Assembly (NCBI GenBank): GCA_026874595.1
Contig: CM049312.1
Span: 31,127,456-31,191,455, forward strand
DNA: 64,000 nt
Direction: 5' to 3'
Origin: Sipunculus nudus
Taxonomy: Eukaryota > Annelida > Sipuncula > Golfingiida > Sipunculidae
Part shown: positions 1-10,959 of the stretch, in pieces
How positions within the stretch are numbered: the stretch's first letter is position 1
Layout: each line of letters opens with the position of its first letter
Notes under the pieces: generated by a model
Databases searched by the model: none
The model's input: the letters and a program-made list of their open reading frames with translations, nothing else
Told to the model about the DNA's origin: nothing
Position numbers and translations under genes: made by a program

Positions 1-158
1 GTCCTAACTCGGGTTCAAGTCCATACTCAGTAATACATCACTATCCTTAGCGATTGTTCTCACGAGATCCTATTAGATATGCCGTTTCCCGTTTATTTTT
101 AATTTACCTATGATCTTCTGATGATATTGTATTATCCTCCATATTTCTCTGTATATTT
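1..158. other. Unassigned non-coding DNA at window start
   Basis: No frame, repeat or RNA gene is recognised. A GGGTTCAAGTCC word at 11-22 resembles a Pol III B box, but the flanking bases cannot form a T stem and any A box would lie outside the window. Confidence 0.5.
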
Positions 159-263
159 GGATGATCTTGTGGGTGATCCGGTGTCTAGACCTCATATACC
201 GTCATCTTGATGGGAAGTCTAGACCGATCCTGTCTTAATCCATGGAGACCACTAATTACCGGG
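159..263 (+). promoter_or_regulatory. Highly conserved 105-bp core with hairpin, copy 1
   Basis: It differs from 60311-60417 at six bases and two single-base indels. GTCTAGAC occurs at 183-190 and again at 217-224; because the word is self-complementary, the two can pair as an 8-bp stem over a 26-nt loop. The outer stem (GGGTGA 171-176 against CGATCC 225-230) is imperfect here and perfect in the other copy. Downstream are TAATCC (236-241, bicoid/Otx-like) and TAATTA. A single-base indel between copies argues against coding. Function is unknown; an enhancer core or structured RNA are both possible. Confidence 0.6.
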
Positions 264-440
264 AACACGGGAGATATATAAATGAAGAAATGTAATAAAA
301 TAGGACGCCTGGAAATATTTACGAATGTAAACATATTTTGATAAAAGTGTTATAGAAAAGAAATTACTCTGCATACAATATAAATTGACAAAACAATTGA
401 TGAAAATATAAAAATTAGAAATATGCATAAAGGTTCGTTC

Positions 441-444
<4 letters not shown>
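264..444. other. AT-rich spacer
   Basis: Nothing recognised; similarity to the other copy is weak here. Confidence 0.4.

Positions 445-486
<42 letters not shown>
445..486. repeat. (TA)n microsatellite
   Basis: About 21 uninterrupted AT repeats. A similar tract (61897-61932) sits at the equivalent place in the distal paralogous block. Confidence 0.95.
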
Positions 487-488
<2 letters not shown>

Positions 489-1350
489 TTACATATGAAA
501 AGTGGTAGCATTTATGCTTAAGTAATTATAACATATAACTCAAGAATACCTTCATCCTTTCTTATTCAACAGACAGTGCCAGCGACAGTCCTAGGATCTA
601 TCATTTAAAATAGAAAAGAAATGAGAGGTATCAGGTTGAATGATGATCTGAATGACACGTATACATCGTTGAAAGAAGCATGTTATTTTTGCGATAACAG
701 AACAGTGTGAAGGGGCACGGAGTATTTCTGAAGTGACGACAACTGAAGAAAAACAATATTGATCACTAAACCCTCGTAGAGCCCAGTTTCAGGTGAAATT
801 CAATCTCTGAACGCCTCGTTCTTGTGGATTATAGATAGCTTAGAGGGGATTCCTTTGTGTGCGTGCCCTTTTGCTGGAGACATTATTCCTGCCCTGTAAA
901 GCATGTAAACAAGACATGTATATTAGTATTCAATATAATTATCTTTTTTTTTAAATTTTTGTTATATCTTCCTTCTCCTTTGCACCACTTAAATTCAGCA
1001 CTTCAATATATTCTAATGCTTCCACATTATAATACTACTTAAAATGCCTTTGCATCTATAACGTTCTTTGGCCTGACGTGGGCTTGGTCATTCATTGGAA
1101 ATAGGGCTGCGTTTATTTCCGAAGGTCACCTATGAACCGTGTTAGTGAACCGTGACACAATGAATAACATGGGCAAGTTTAATTAAGCTCATGGAGGGAA
1201 TATCCATTTGGGCTCAGCTCACGGCTTTACTTCCGATAAATAGTTTTCTTTGTAACATCCTTCTTCACTGCATGTGTGACTGGTTCCTTCTGAATGCGTC
1301 CAAATTCTTTTTTTTACATAATTCATACTGCTTCATGACAGGATTCGCAT

Positions 1351-1404
1351 ATCAGCGAACGCCCACACTTATAAATATTCAATTACGTCAAAGCTGATCT
1401 CACT
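1351..1404 (+). repeat. Left arm of a long inverted repeat
   Basis: This arm begins TCAGCGAACGCCCACACTTA and ends near GATCTCAC. Its reverse complement recurs at 2099-2157 with a short insertion and a few changes. A more diverged third copy, in the same orientation as this arm, lies near 62709-62760 inside the distal paralogous block, so this arm is the ancestral one. Confidence 0.85.
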
Positions 1405-1911
1405 TTGGACAGTTTCAAAAACTCACAAATCAATTTTTGTCAGTAGTGTTCAGAGACAGGAATATGACGCACGTGTGTGTTTCCGGTTCTGTTCCATTAA
1501 TGTCATGTCGCAAACAAAATTGTCTATTGGAGCTCGAAGACAGTATATCAAGAAATGGAGCGTGTTCTTTTGTTTTATTTTCATTTCTCGGGTTAGCTGT
1601 ACCGGCTGAGCTGCACTTTTGTATTTGTTGACCGGGAATCGACGCGCCTGTAGGAGTATTGTAATGTTAGACACTGGCTGTATTCAAGAATGGGGTAACA
1701 GAGTGCGCAGCAGGTCGAGTTATGCCATTGTTGTGGGGTTTCGCGTGTATTTTCCGAGCCTATTTAGTTATCAGCGGGCTCATGAATATAGATGGGCCAT
1801 AGTAGAATAAGCAGGCCAGGCTTTGTATTAGTCTTATAAATATTAATAAGCCTCAAGGGTAGAAGGGTATTTAAATATGTGCATACGCAGTATTGGGACA
1901 CAACCTGTGGA

Positions 1912-2083
1912 GCCTGCAGAGACCAGAAGTGCCGACCGCCTGTGTCCGGAGATGTGCCCACCCAGTAACCAAAGAAATGCCCAGAGAGGTGCTGCCACCC
2001 AGTGACCATAGAAGTGCTGCGAGAGGTGCTGCCGCCTATCGCCTAGAGAGATGCTGCCGCCCATTGTCGGGAGGGGTGCTGCA
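1912..2083. repeat. GC-rich degenerate minisatellite
   Basis: About four degenerate units of 26-45 bases share words such as GAGAGGTGCTGCC, AGTGACCATAGAAGTGC and AGTAACCAAAGAAATGC. The array is much richer in G+C than its surroundings and lies between the two inverted-repeat arms. It keeps several short frames open on both strands, which are not convincing genes. Confidence 0.75.
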
Positions 2084-2098
2084 AGAATATAGTCTCCA

Positions 2099-2157
2099 GT
2101 GAGAACAGCTTTGACGTAAATGAATATTTTCCATGATAAGTGTGGGCGTTCGCTGAT
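2099..2157 (-). repeat. Right arm of the inverted repeat
   Basis: Reverse-complement partner of 1351-1404, with a perfect 20-base match at its outer end. The similarity stops abruptly at both ends, as for an inverted duplication or a foldback element. Confidence 0.85.
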
Positions 2158-3228
2158 TTTATTACAGGAAACTCCTTGAAATATAATTGACTATGTCTGC
2201 TGCCAAGCCTGCAGACAATTCTGACATGGAATAACCATGGATCGTTAACTTTAAATCTGCAAATATGACATGACCGATTCCAAAAAATAGAATGACTGCA
2301 CTGTTGCAGTTTTACTATTTCCCCAGTGGATTGTGCAAGCTTGCTATTCAGTGTAAGATTTAAGTACAGGAAAGGGTTATTTTTAATTGGATAATATAAT
2401 TCAAGAACCGCAAAACCTTGAAGAAAGTTACATTTTGATCAGAGCAAATAAATACACGTAATGTATGCAGAATGGCAAGAAAAAATGCTCGACTGCCTCA
2501 TAAGATTATTCATAATAACGGCGACACAGGCTCCATGAATTGTTCAATATGTATACATTTTCAAGGTTCAATCACCTCGTCTAATATTTTTACTCGGCGA
2601 CAATTGTAATTTGTTCATTCATTTTTCTTGTAAATATGCAGATATAGGACAAAAGTGAAACCTGTGACAAACATTGATCAATGTCCCATTTTTATTAAAA
2701 TGGACGAAGTACAGTTCTATCAAGCAAAATACATGTTTAGTAGGTGGTTAGCAAATATATTACGATGCACAAAAAAATGCATTCAAACTTAACATTTCCA
2801 GATCTGTCTCACCCATTCTGTGTAAAAAATCCGAGTTTGTTTAACATAGTCATTTTGACAAGAACATATTGTCGGACGGTGCATGTTATTTATATTATTT
2901 CATTGACCATATAAAAACTTATGACTATTTTTCTCGTTTGTTTTGTTAATTATAAAATTGTTGAAAATATTAATGATGATGATGATGGATACGAAATTAT
3001 TATTCTTGTTTCGTGAGATAAACAACTATCATTTATGTCTACATAATAATAGTCATATCTAATTTTCTTACAAATGCCTCACTTACATACTAGTGAACAA
3101 ACGTATACGCTATTGAGAAAAGCAACTAATAGACAGCCGACGGACCGGAGCCGCACAATAACCAAAACCAAAGGTAAACTCGAAATTTGTGAAATCACTT
3201 GATGCTCACGCAGAATTGCGGAGACATG
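2158..3228. other. AT-rich intergenic DNA
   Basis: No gene or repeat family is recognised. A short (ATG)n run lies near 2972-2986. Confidence 0.4.
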
Positions 3229-3230
3229 TA

Positions 3231-4535
3231 CAGTCGAACCTCTATAATGTTGGCACCCTTGGGACTAGACCAAAGTGCCCACTTTAAAGTGCTGCCCCCT
3301 TGTAAGATATATTGCTATAATTACTCATATTTTGAGATTGCTAAATTAACTTATTTCATGTATCATCTCTCTATATTTAATGACAAGTTTTTCAGTGACA
3401 ATTTGTTTTTAATTTTCAAGACATTTGTTAGAAAATATGTATTTTATTACATAAAAGTATGGAAAAATAGGCACAATAAAACGAAGCTGTGTGCAGATGG
3501 TCCATAAGATAGCTGAAGATGTATATATTAATTCATTTTTTATATTTTATAAGCACAAAATGGCAAAGCAGCATGCGGTATTTCACATATATTCTTTGAA
3601 AACTAGTCATTTTCTGATTGAAAAAAAAATACACAAGTAAACAAGCAAAGATAATGCGTCACTAATCTAACATTCTTTATCAAGTAGACAAGTAAGTAAA
3701 TCACAAACATTAATCCGGTAACTGGAAATCCATTTAACATTTGAAGTGTGTGGTACACTTTGAATGAATGTGTTAAATTGTGACAGTTCTTATTCTTGGT
3801 GAAAAACTCTTTGATTGTAGATATTTTGGAGCAAAGTGCCCCTTGTAGGTTTACATTTGCTGTTAGAGTCCAGGTTAAACACCATTTCAACAGTATGAAT
3901 CGTTATGTAACAACTGTTAAATAAACAGTGCCCTGGTCTGGTGGGCATATACCTGACTACCTTTGATGGGCAAGAGGGACATTAAGCTGTGTCACCTTAT
4001 CACAAAGTATTAATTGGATGAAGGAACAGGGCTTCCTTCCACTCTTGGTAGCCAAACAAACAAATATTAATTAATTAGCACGGGGCATATAGTCCGGGGT
4101 GATCTCTGACTTGATCCGGTGCAGGCATATTAATCTAGTTACTAGTATGCATGCATCCCAAGCTAAGTCTTGAGTCAAGTATAATCTTTATTATGCAATG
4201 TTCACTCCTACACCTCTAAATTTGGTTCCTTTTGTTTTGAATGTTATAATTAAAATTTATTAATATCGTTATTAAATAATTAAGAATTAATATTAACTGT
4301 GAGTGCTAAAAAGTGCTATAGAGACGGCTTACAAAGTTTCTGTAAGAAGATAGTTCAACGTTGAAAATCCATGAAGTGTCCACATTAGCTCTGGAAAACT
4401 GCCCAATTTACAGAATATAGAGGTGCCCACATTAGCTAAACATAATAAAGAGAAGAAAAAACAGGACTGCCTAAAAGTGCCCACTTTATAGAGGTACCCA
4501 CTTTATAGAGGTGCCCATTAGCAGAGGTTCCACTG
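3231..4535. mobile_element. Tc1/mariner-type non-autonomous DNA transposon (MITE)
   Basis: The left end is CAGTCGAACCTCTATAATG and the right end, reverse-complemented, is CAGTGGAACCTCTGCTAATG. Both are flanked by TA (3229-3230 and 4536-4537), the target duplication of the Tc1/mariner/pogo superfamily. Words like GTGCCCACTTTATAGAGGT are repeated just inside both ends (around 3280 and 4470-4520). The 1.3-kb interior encodes no recognisable transposase and differs in sequence from the 165-bp relative at 31469, so other sequence may be nested inside. A 13-base G run lies just outside, at 4605-4617. Confidence 0.85.
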
Positions 4536-4619
4536 TATAGAGATGACGTTCATTCTGAACATTTCCGAAAAGCTCGTGGAATATCATGTCAAAGTGAAAA
4601 AATTGGGGGGGGGGGGGCT

Positions 4620-5117
4620 GGAAACTAGACGCTGCCCAAACGGAGATCATATGAACACAAATATTGTCTAACTTCTCAAAATATCGCAGCAAGATGCCGA
4701 TGCTCAGTTCAAAGCAATACTCCTAATTCAGATCGGTGTAGTTGACTCAGAAATTCTGTCTCTCGTACGGAGATCAAATAAAATGAAACCTAAGCAGGGA
4801 ACATACTAGCCCCCCAGACCTGTCTCACAAAATCATCAGAATCAAAGGACGCAAGTTCCGCAAGAAATAGATAGTGTGAAATCCTCGTCAAACGATCCCG
4901 TTCTCCCCGGAATTACAGTGAGATTGTAACGGCAACATAATATAGGTCACCTATACGTTCTGTTGATTAGTATATGGCTAGCCTGTATGGAGATTTGGTA
5001 AAGCAGTACAAAGAGAGTGACATCATTTCTGGTCATTAAAGGTCTTTGTACTCTGACTTCATTCAAGTTACCATTTATTACATCCAAATAAGATTTATTT
5101 GTAATTTTGTAATTTTT
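4620..5117. other. Unassigned intergenic DNA
   Basis: Nothing recognised on either strand. Confidence 0.4.
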
Positions 5118-5452
5118 GTGTTTTCCTCTCTATTATATTGACATTGAAGAAACCAGTCCCTATCGTCTCAGTCATATCTTTCTTTAGGGATAGCCTCTAC
5201 ATAATATTAAGACAAATGTTACACACCATCAAATTGATGAAAAAAGGAATCCCCATCTTTTAAGAATAAGAAAGTAATGTTTGTGTTTACCTGTCGATTA
5301 TATTGACACTGATGAAACCAGTCCCTCCCATCTCAGTCATATCTTTCTTTAGGGAAAGCCTCTACATGATATTATGACGGCAACAGGACAATTGTTACAC
5401 ACCATCAATTTGATGAAAAACAGGAAACCCATTTTTTATATTAAGAAAGTTA
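5118..5452 (+). repeat. Tandem dimer of a 165-bp unit
   Basis: Copy 1 (5118-5279) and copy 2 (5283-5452) share ATTATATTGACA, GAAACCAGTCCCT, CTCAGTCATATCTTTCTTTA, GCCTCTACAT, TTACACACCATCAA and TTGATGAAAAA in the same order. They differ by scattered substitutions and a roughly 12-base insertion in copy 2. It is a local duplication with no coding content seen. Confidence 0.85.
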
Positions 5453-5619
5453 TTTTAATATATCTGGTACTTGTCCAATACCCAACACCAAAAAGTGAGA
5501 TCATCATGGTTCTTTATTAACTACATTTAGAGCAGGGCTTACCACCTTCAAATTTCAGTGCTTTCTTGCTTATCCTAGATGTATGTACATCTGCAGATCA
5601 TAATTGTGATAAGAAACCA

Positions 5620-6420
5620 GATGACACGTCCGTAACCAACAGTTTCACGCGGTCTACGTACCTCTCGGTCCTTGGGTGTCATAAAGGGGTCGTCGCATAT
5701 CCAAAACGGAGCCCGTCCGACCTCTCTGCGAGTTTAAAAGGGCATTTTCGGCAGGAATACGGCCGGTGTTTGCTCGATCACTGCGGCTCCGCCGCAAATT
5801 TTAGTGTTCGGCCAACGTTAATAGGGCACCGAAGCTATTATTAAATCAGCAATTTTCCATAAGCGATTTTTGAATTTGCAGAGCTCGTAAACAGGTCACC
5901 CGTAGATCGCACGGGCAGCGGCTAACATGGGATCGATATTCAGGCAGCAATCCGAAGATTTTAGACGATTTTTTTACTTTTCAATTCGGACGGAGGTCGG
6001 CAGAGCTGGCGGCCGACTCACGGGCTCCCTACGATAATCGAACGACCCCCTCTCGTATCCCGCCCGACTTGTACAAAGTCAAAAGTGCTTCGAGCGCGCT
6101 CCGTGCTGGTGTCGGGCCGGCGTCGGGTGGCTTCTTCGGGCCCCGGCCGGACTCCTGTCAACTCAGGAATTTGAATATATCCCCTGCATTTTGAAATACT
6201 TTCAACATTCCTCGGTGCTCTGCACTCTCTATGATGTGTGAACAGTTTTACATGCGCTATATATATACACGAGGCGCGGACTTCGGGCAGAGCCCACCCG
6301 GGCGCCGGCCCGGATATCAAGCGGGCATTGACAGACCAGTTCACCATCGACCGAAACTCGGACGGCGCCAGCCAATTTTTTTTGTTGGTTTACTGACGGC
6401 CGCGGGACGATTTGCGATCA
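5620..6420. promoter_or_regulatory. CpG- and GC-rich island, candidate promoter or regulatory element
   Basis: Base composition shifts sharply from the AT-rich surroundings. I counted about 21 CpG dinucleotides in 6001-6180 alone. TATATATATA at 6258-6267 is embedded in GC-rich sequence (preceded by CATGCGC, followed by CACGAGGCGCGG), as expected for a core promoter. GTTTAAAAGG near 5731 could be a second weak TATA-like site. Palindromes such as GCGGCTCCGCCGC (about 5782) occur. Frames open here (5566-5844 plus, 6018-6347 minus, 6231-6446 plus) are explained by the low stop-codon density of GC-rich DNA and match no family I know. A solo LTR or other GC-rich transposon fragment is an alternative. 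Confidence 0.5.
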
Positions 6421-7634
6421 CTGTTATTCTAATATGTAAATCTTAAATTAATTGATTAAAATAGTGTATAATTGTGTCTTTTGTTTACCAAGACAAATAA
6501 ATATGACACTTCTGGTTAAAGGACCATACCAGATGTGATTCAAAAGAACAGCATATCACCTTTAATGACTTTTTTTTTCATTTTTTATTGTTTTGAATTA
6601 AATATTATAATCAGGGTTTTGGGGCTTCTTTTACAAGATATATGTTGCCTTTAGCAGAGAAGATTACTTCAAAGGCTAACTGTATTTAAATGAAGAAAGC
6701 ACCTCCAGATAAAATGATTGCTGGGGAAAGGGATTGTGTAAACGACTCAATGGATCATGTCCTTGAAGTTGGACGACTTTTGCTAACGTATCACTTGTCT
6801 GCCTACCTTCGTTTTACTCAGTGATGTAATATGGATAAAGCAGAGAAACCAATGATGTGAATATAAAGAAAAAAGCATATCTGCTTTAATAACAACTATT
6901 CTTGAATATAACCGTTGTAGTTTACCTTGAGCTGACCAAAGCAATATAATTTTCGAATATCGATCAGTTTTTCAATATTGATCAGTTTTCCAAATAGTCA
7001 TATGAATTGCGTTCAGCAGAACTAAAGTCCGAGTTCTCTTTTTTTCAATTTTTTTTCAAGAAAACTCTAGATTTACCTTTATAAATACACGGTTAAATAA
7101 CTTCGGATCGTGTGATCAGTACATGCCGTAAAGGTTTATGAAGTGTTTTAAATTTTGTGTTAAGTTTAATATATATGAACAACGCATAACACGTAAGTCA
7201 GATGATGGGTGTTTTACATATAGTGCATCCAACTGATTAAATTTTTCTTCTTCTGACCGTTTTTGGGCGAGATATCTCCACCCGTGCTGACTCACTAAAA
7301 CTGACCTTGATGTAATTTATTTATTTATTTTTTAATTTTACTCCAATTTTTTTACACCATGCCTTTGATCAAATGGGTTCTTACTCCCAAGATGTTTATG
7401 TATCTATGTCATAGTCATATACCAAGGTACCCTGGATATGTACTTTCCCAGGCATGGCCTTATATCCCTGCAGCGTCGGCGTCATCTGGATATTGACACA
7501 TTGTGACACATAAATATTTGAAGCCAATTGGAAAATGGCTTTAACACTAATCTCACAGAAGAATCCGGCAACCCGCAGGACTTGTAGAAATTACCAGCAA
7601 CGTGGATGAAGATAATTAACGAGTTTAAAGGCCC
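6421..7634. other. AT-rich intergenic DNA
   Basis: No genes recognised. Near 6955-6990 a short direct repeat (ATCGATCAGTTTT, ATTGATCAGTTTT) is seen. Confidence 0.4.
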
Positions 7635-9100
7635 AAGTCCACTGACGGATGTCATACTGTGTTGGTGCGAGTCTCATCGAAGACCATGTAATGATTATAG
7701 TCAACGAGGGGTAGCGGGGAAAGTCAGCTGTCCGAGTCAAAGATGATTGGTCTATATGACTGTCATCCTGCCTAATAGGCCAAGTTTTAACCTTTTGTTC
7801 TTAATAGACATTAACTGTATCAGGTCATATTTGTAAGAGGCATGCGTAGTTTTCACATGGATTTATCCATTTTGGTTATTGAGGTGTTGGAAACAACCAA
7901 AGAGGTCATTTTTCATGTTTCCCTATGAATTTAGAGGAATTTGACATTTTTTGGGGGGGAAAATGCGAGGCGTCTGCTGCAACAGGACCAGCAACAGAAG
8001 CTAGGCCAGTGTTTCCAGAGGGTTAGTTCGGACCTTGGAAAATCCGGGCTTAAACATGAAACACAACCATTGTTTTGTGTATTGTGTTATAGTGAGGTTT
8101 TACACCACCTCAATGGGATTTACCCCTGCTCAGCAGTAACCAATCCTAACGTTGGAAGCATAGCGTTACATGATATTTCAATAAACTAAATCTTTAGGAA
8201 TAGTTCACCATAAGTCCACTCATGAATAACATACAGTGTCGGTGCGAGTCTCATCAAAGAACATGTAAAGATTATAGTCAAAATGAGGTGGCGGGGAAAA
8301 TTTGCTGTCCAACTCACAGATAATTGGTCTAGATTACTGTTACCCCAACTTCACTTATTATATTAGGTGTTATCAAACTAAAGTTGAGTTTGATCTTATC
8401 AAACATCGTCTTTTTGGAAATCAAATGTATCTAAGTCTAAGCTCCTAGACCAATTTCATTAGGCATATCTTTATTTTAAGAAGATTTAACATTATAAGAG
8501 GAAGCAGGATGTTTTTATCTATTGCCACTCCCATGGTGTTTTAATGGGTTATTGCGAAGCACAAGCAATCTTTCCTCATTGGCCACGTTATACCTGTTTT
8601 TTTTTTTTTGTTTTGCCATTCACTGTATCAGGTTATATTTGTAAGTGTCATGCGTGTTTTTACATGGTTTATCCATGTTGGTTATTGAAGTGTTGGAAAC
8701 GATGCCACATGCTCACTTTCATGTTTCCCTACAAATTACGAGGGATTTGACATTAATAAAAATGAAATGCAAGGGCTCTGGTACAGGACAGGCAACAGAA
8801 GCTTCGCCAGGGTATCCAGCGGGTGAGCTCGGCCCATGGAAAACCTGGGCTTAAATTCCGCCGACCAGTTTAGGACAACAGGTGGTATGAAAAGTTATAA
8901 TAAAGCTTGGAAAACGTTGTACATATATGTTACAGCTGAAATACGTACGAACTCAACCATTCGATAGTATAGGGTGTTTTACATAACCTCAATGGTATTT
9001 TCCTCTGTTCAGCATTAACCAATCCAAACCTTGGAGCCGTAGGTTATTCGGCGTGACCAGATATATCATTTAAAATACATCTTAAGGAGTAGTTCACCAT
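7635..9100 (+). repeat. Diverged tandem duplication (two units)
   Basis: Unit 1 (7635-8211) and unit 2 (8212-9100) share in order AAGTCCACT, GGTGCGAGTCTCATC, GATTATAGTCAA, GCGGGGAAA, TTGGTCTA, ACTGTATCAGGT, TTATTGA-GTGTTGGAAAC, TTTCATGTTTCCCTA, GGCAACAGAAGCT-like sequence, GGGCTTAAA, ACCTCAATGG, TAACCAATCC and AGTAGTTCACCAT. Unit 2 is about 300 bases longer. Open frames at 7941-8189, 8544-8750 and 8645-8854 do not correspond between the units, so they are not real genes. Confidence 0.8.
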
Positions 9101-10955
9101 ATGTTACCAAGTATTACGATCTACTCTATGAAACTGGATTGTTTACTCCTAACCCATCATGAGTTTACTTACTTAGATCTGACTATAAGACGCATGTTAT
9201 TTCAACCAGCAGTGAGACTGGTAGTTGAGGACTATCCAAGAATCAGATGTATGTAATAAAGTGACCGAAAATGGATCGAGGGATATTTATCCGGTTTTTA
9301 ATTTACACAAATCCAACAAAAAGCACAGGCTTCAAAGATCGCTTAATGCCAAACACAATATTCACATTATAAAAGGGCAAAAGTTATCATCCAAGACTCA
9401 ATATTTCTTCAGCTCATTTACAGCCTTATATATAAGTTGTCCTTTACATCTATATCTCTTGATGGGTGTTGCTCAAAGCAAACAAAAAAAAAACAACCAT
9501 CAATGCTTTAGGTAAATTCTCTCAGGCGATATTCAAAGTAAAAAAAATCATAATTCCAAGCGATGTAAGAAGGTCTATAACTGTAAGAACTAAAGCTATC
9601 TGACATAACATATAAGCTTGGAATGAGTAAAAACTTTTTGAAAGTACGGCAAATTTTAAACCATATATGAAATACCGATATTTCACCTATTAAGCAGCTT
9701 TACGGTTTCTCACAGAATTATTATGATAAACTGAAACCATATATGGTCGCTAGTGTTATTTATCATAGGTGCTGTAGTTTCTATTATTTGCAGTATCACT
9801 CCCGACACCTGAGCGCCATATCCTCAAAGAGATTACTTAATATTTTATTCATAAAAATAATAGAAAGATTTTGCATGGCCAGAATTATGGCCAAATAAAT
9901 AACATAAAGGAAGCGACTATGCATGTCTGTTTACTCGTTTTGCTTACATTTTTACACTTTTATGCAAAATAACATTATTATTTTCATTGTCATTCAGTAG
10001 ATGGTGCCACCGACAGACCATGGACCAATTCTTAAAGCGGATAAATGTCAACTGTTGTTATGTCGTATTCATTTTAACTGTATTATATTATTTTTAACCC
10101 TTAGCTAATATTTAACCCTTAGCTGATCTGTCCTTTTGCAACTCTACACGAAAACCTATGATTGGCCTTTGATGATATTCAGTTGAGAGTAGGATATAGA
10201 GATATAGCATTTATAATCCAACCCATCAGGGAAATAAATTGATATTAACCCTTGTCTACTTAAGTTTAAAGTTTTCGACAATTGCTTTCTTTTTCACCCA
10301 GCAGCTAGAAATCAGGACTTTCGAGCAGAATGACCAGAAACGTCAAAGATTGCTATTTAAAAAAACCTCAGGTCAGTCTTATAAGATCTTCTTCCAGGCA
10401 ACACACTTAGCCACCCTGCTGGAGGAAGAGGCCTTGTATTAACCAACAGACGGAAGACGATGCGTTACTAATCTATATCTGTCAGCATCTTTGAGGCCCT
10501 GTCTACCCCTTGTCTGGGCTCAATAGAAGATCAAACTCAGGTCACCTGCTAGATAAATCACAAAGGGAAGCGGAGGTGCGTTTAATGTTATGAGGAAGGA
10601 AAATTGGTCCAACTGCAAGTAATTGCTACATGATTATTTAGATGGTCCTTTGTTATATTAACGTTATCACTTAGATAATTAACCAGAACATTGATATGAA
10701 CGTTTTCTTTCGTGAAACGTGAAAATTTAGTCTATTGACGCAGAGAATGTAATCTAATGCACCGGAAAACCATTTCTGGTAATGACATTTAATAAAGAAA
10801 AAGTTATGGTTTGTCTCGTAGGTTTAAATCGCACTTCAAATAACACAACTGCCACCCCCTCCCCATCTTCCATTTCCTAAAATATACTGCCAGATAAAGA
10901 ACGATTGAATTTAAGGATGAGCACTCTTATTAATTTTGTCCGGTATTAACTTCCT
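9101..10955. other. Intergenic DNA without recognisable genes
   Basis: Only a short direct repeat of TTAACCCTTAGCT (about 10096-10125) is evident. The 96-codon frame at 9225-9515 has no familiar motif. Confidence 0.4.
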
Positions 10956-10959
10956 TTCA

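Larger units (their letters stand above)
159..1545 (+). repeat. Diverged paralogous non-coding block, copy 1
   Basis: This stretch has a collinear, same-orientation counterpart at 60311-62895. Shared landmarks in order are a 105-bp core (159-263), a (TA)n tract (445-486), GATGATCTGAATG at about 642, GGATTATAGATAGCTT at 826-841, TTATTCCTGC, AGTATTCAAT, ACACTTCAA-like sequence, GCGTTTATTT, GTGACTGGTTCCTTCTG near 1275, AACGCCCACAC near 1359, TCAAAGCT near 1388 and TTTCCGGTTC near 1480. Indels between the copies are not multiples of three, so reading frames are not preserved. The second copy carries about 1.2 kb more between the core and the GATGATCTGAATG landmark. Best explanation: an old segmental duplication with islands under constraint. 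Confidence 0.8.

Noticed and set aside
11-22. GGGTTCAAGTCC as part of a tRNA gene
   Set aside because: The T stem cannot pair and the rest would be outside the window.
159-263. Core block as a conserved coding exon
   Set aside because: The plus frame starting ATGATCTTGTGG is shared at first, but a 1-bp indel between the copies shifts it and both reach stops.
1893-2102. Open frames on both strands across 1764-2102 as genes
   Set aside because: They are by-products of the degenerate minisatellite.
5886-5920. ACCCGTAGATC near 5900 as a miR-10/miR-100 family microRNA
   Set aside because: The match to the mature family stops after the seed region, and only a 5-bp local stem (CCCGT/ACGGG) forms, not a precursor hairpin.
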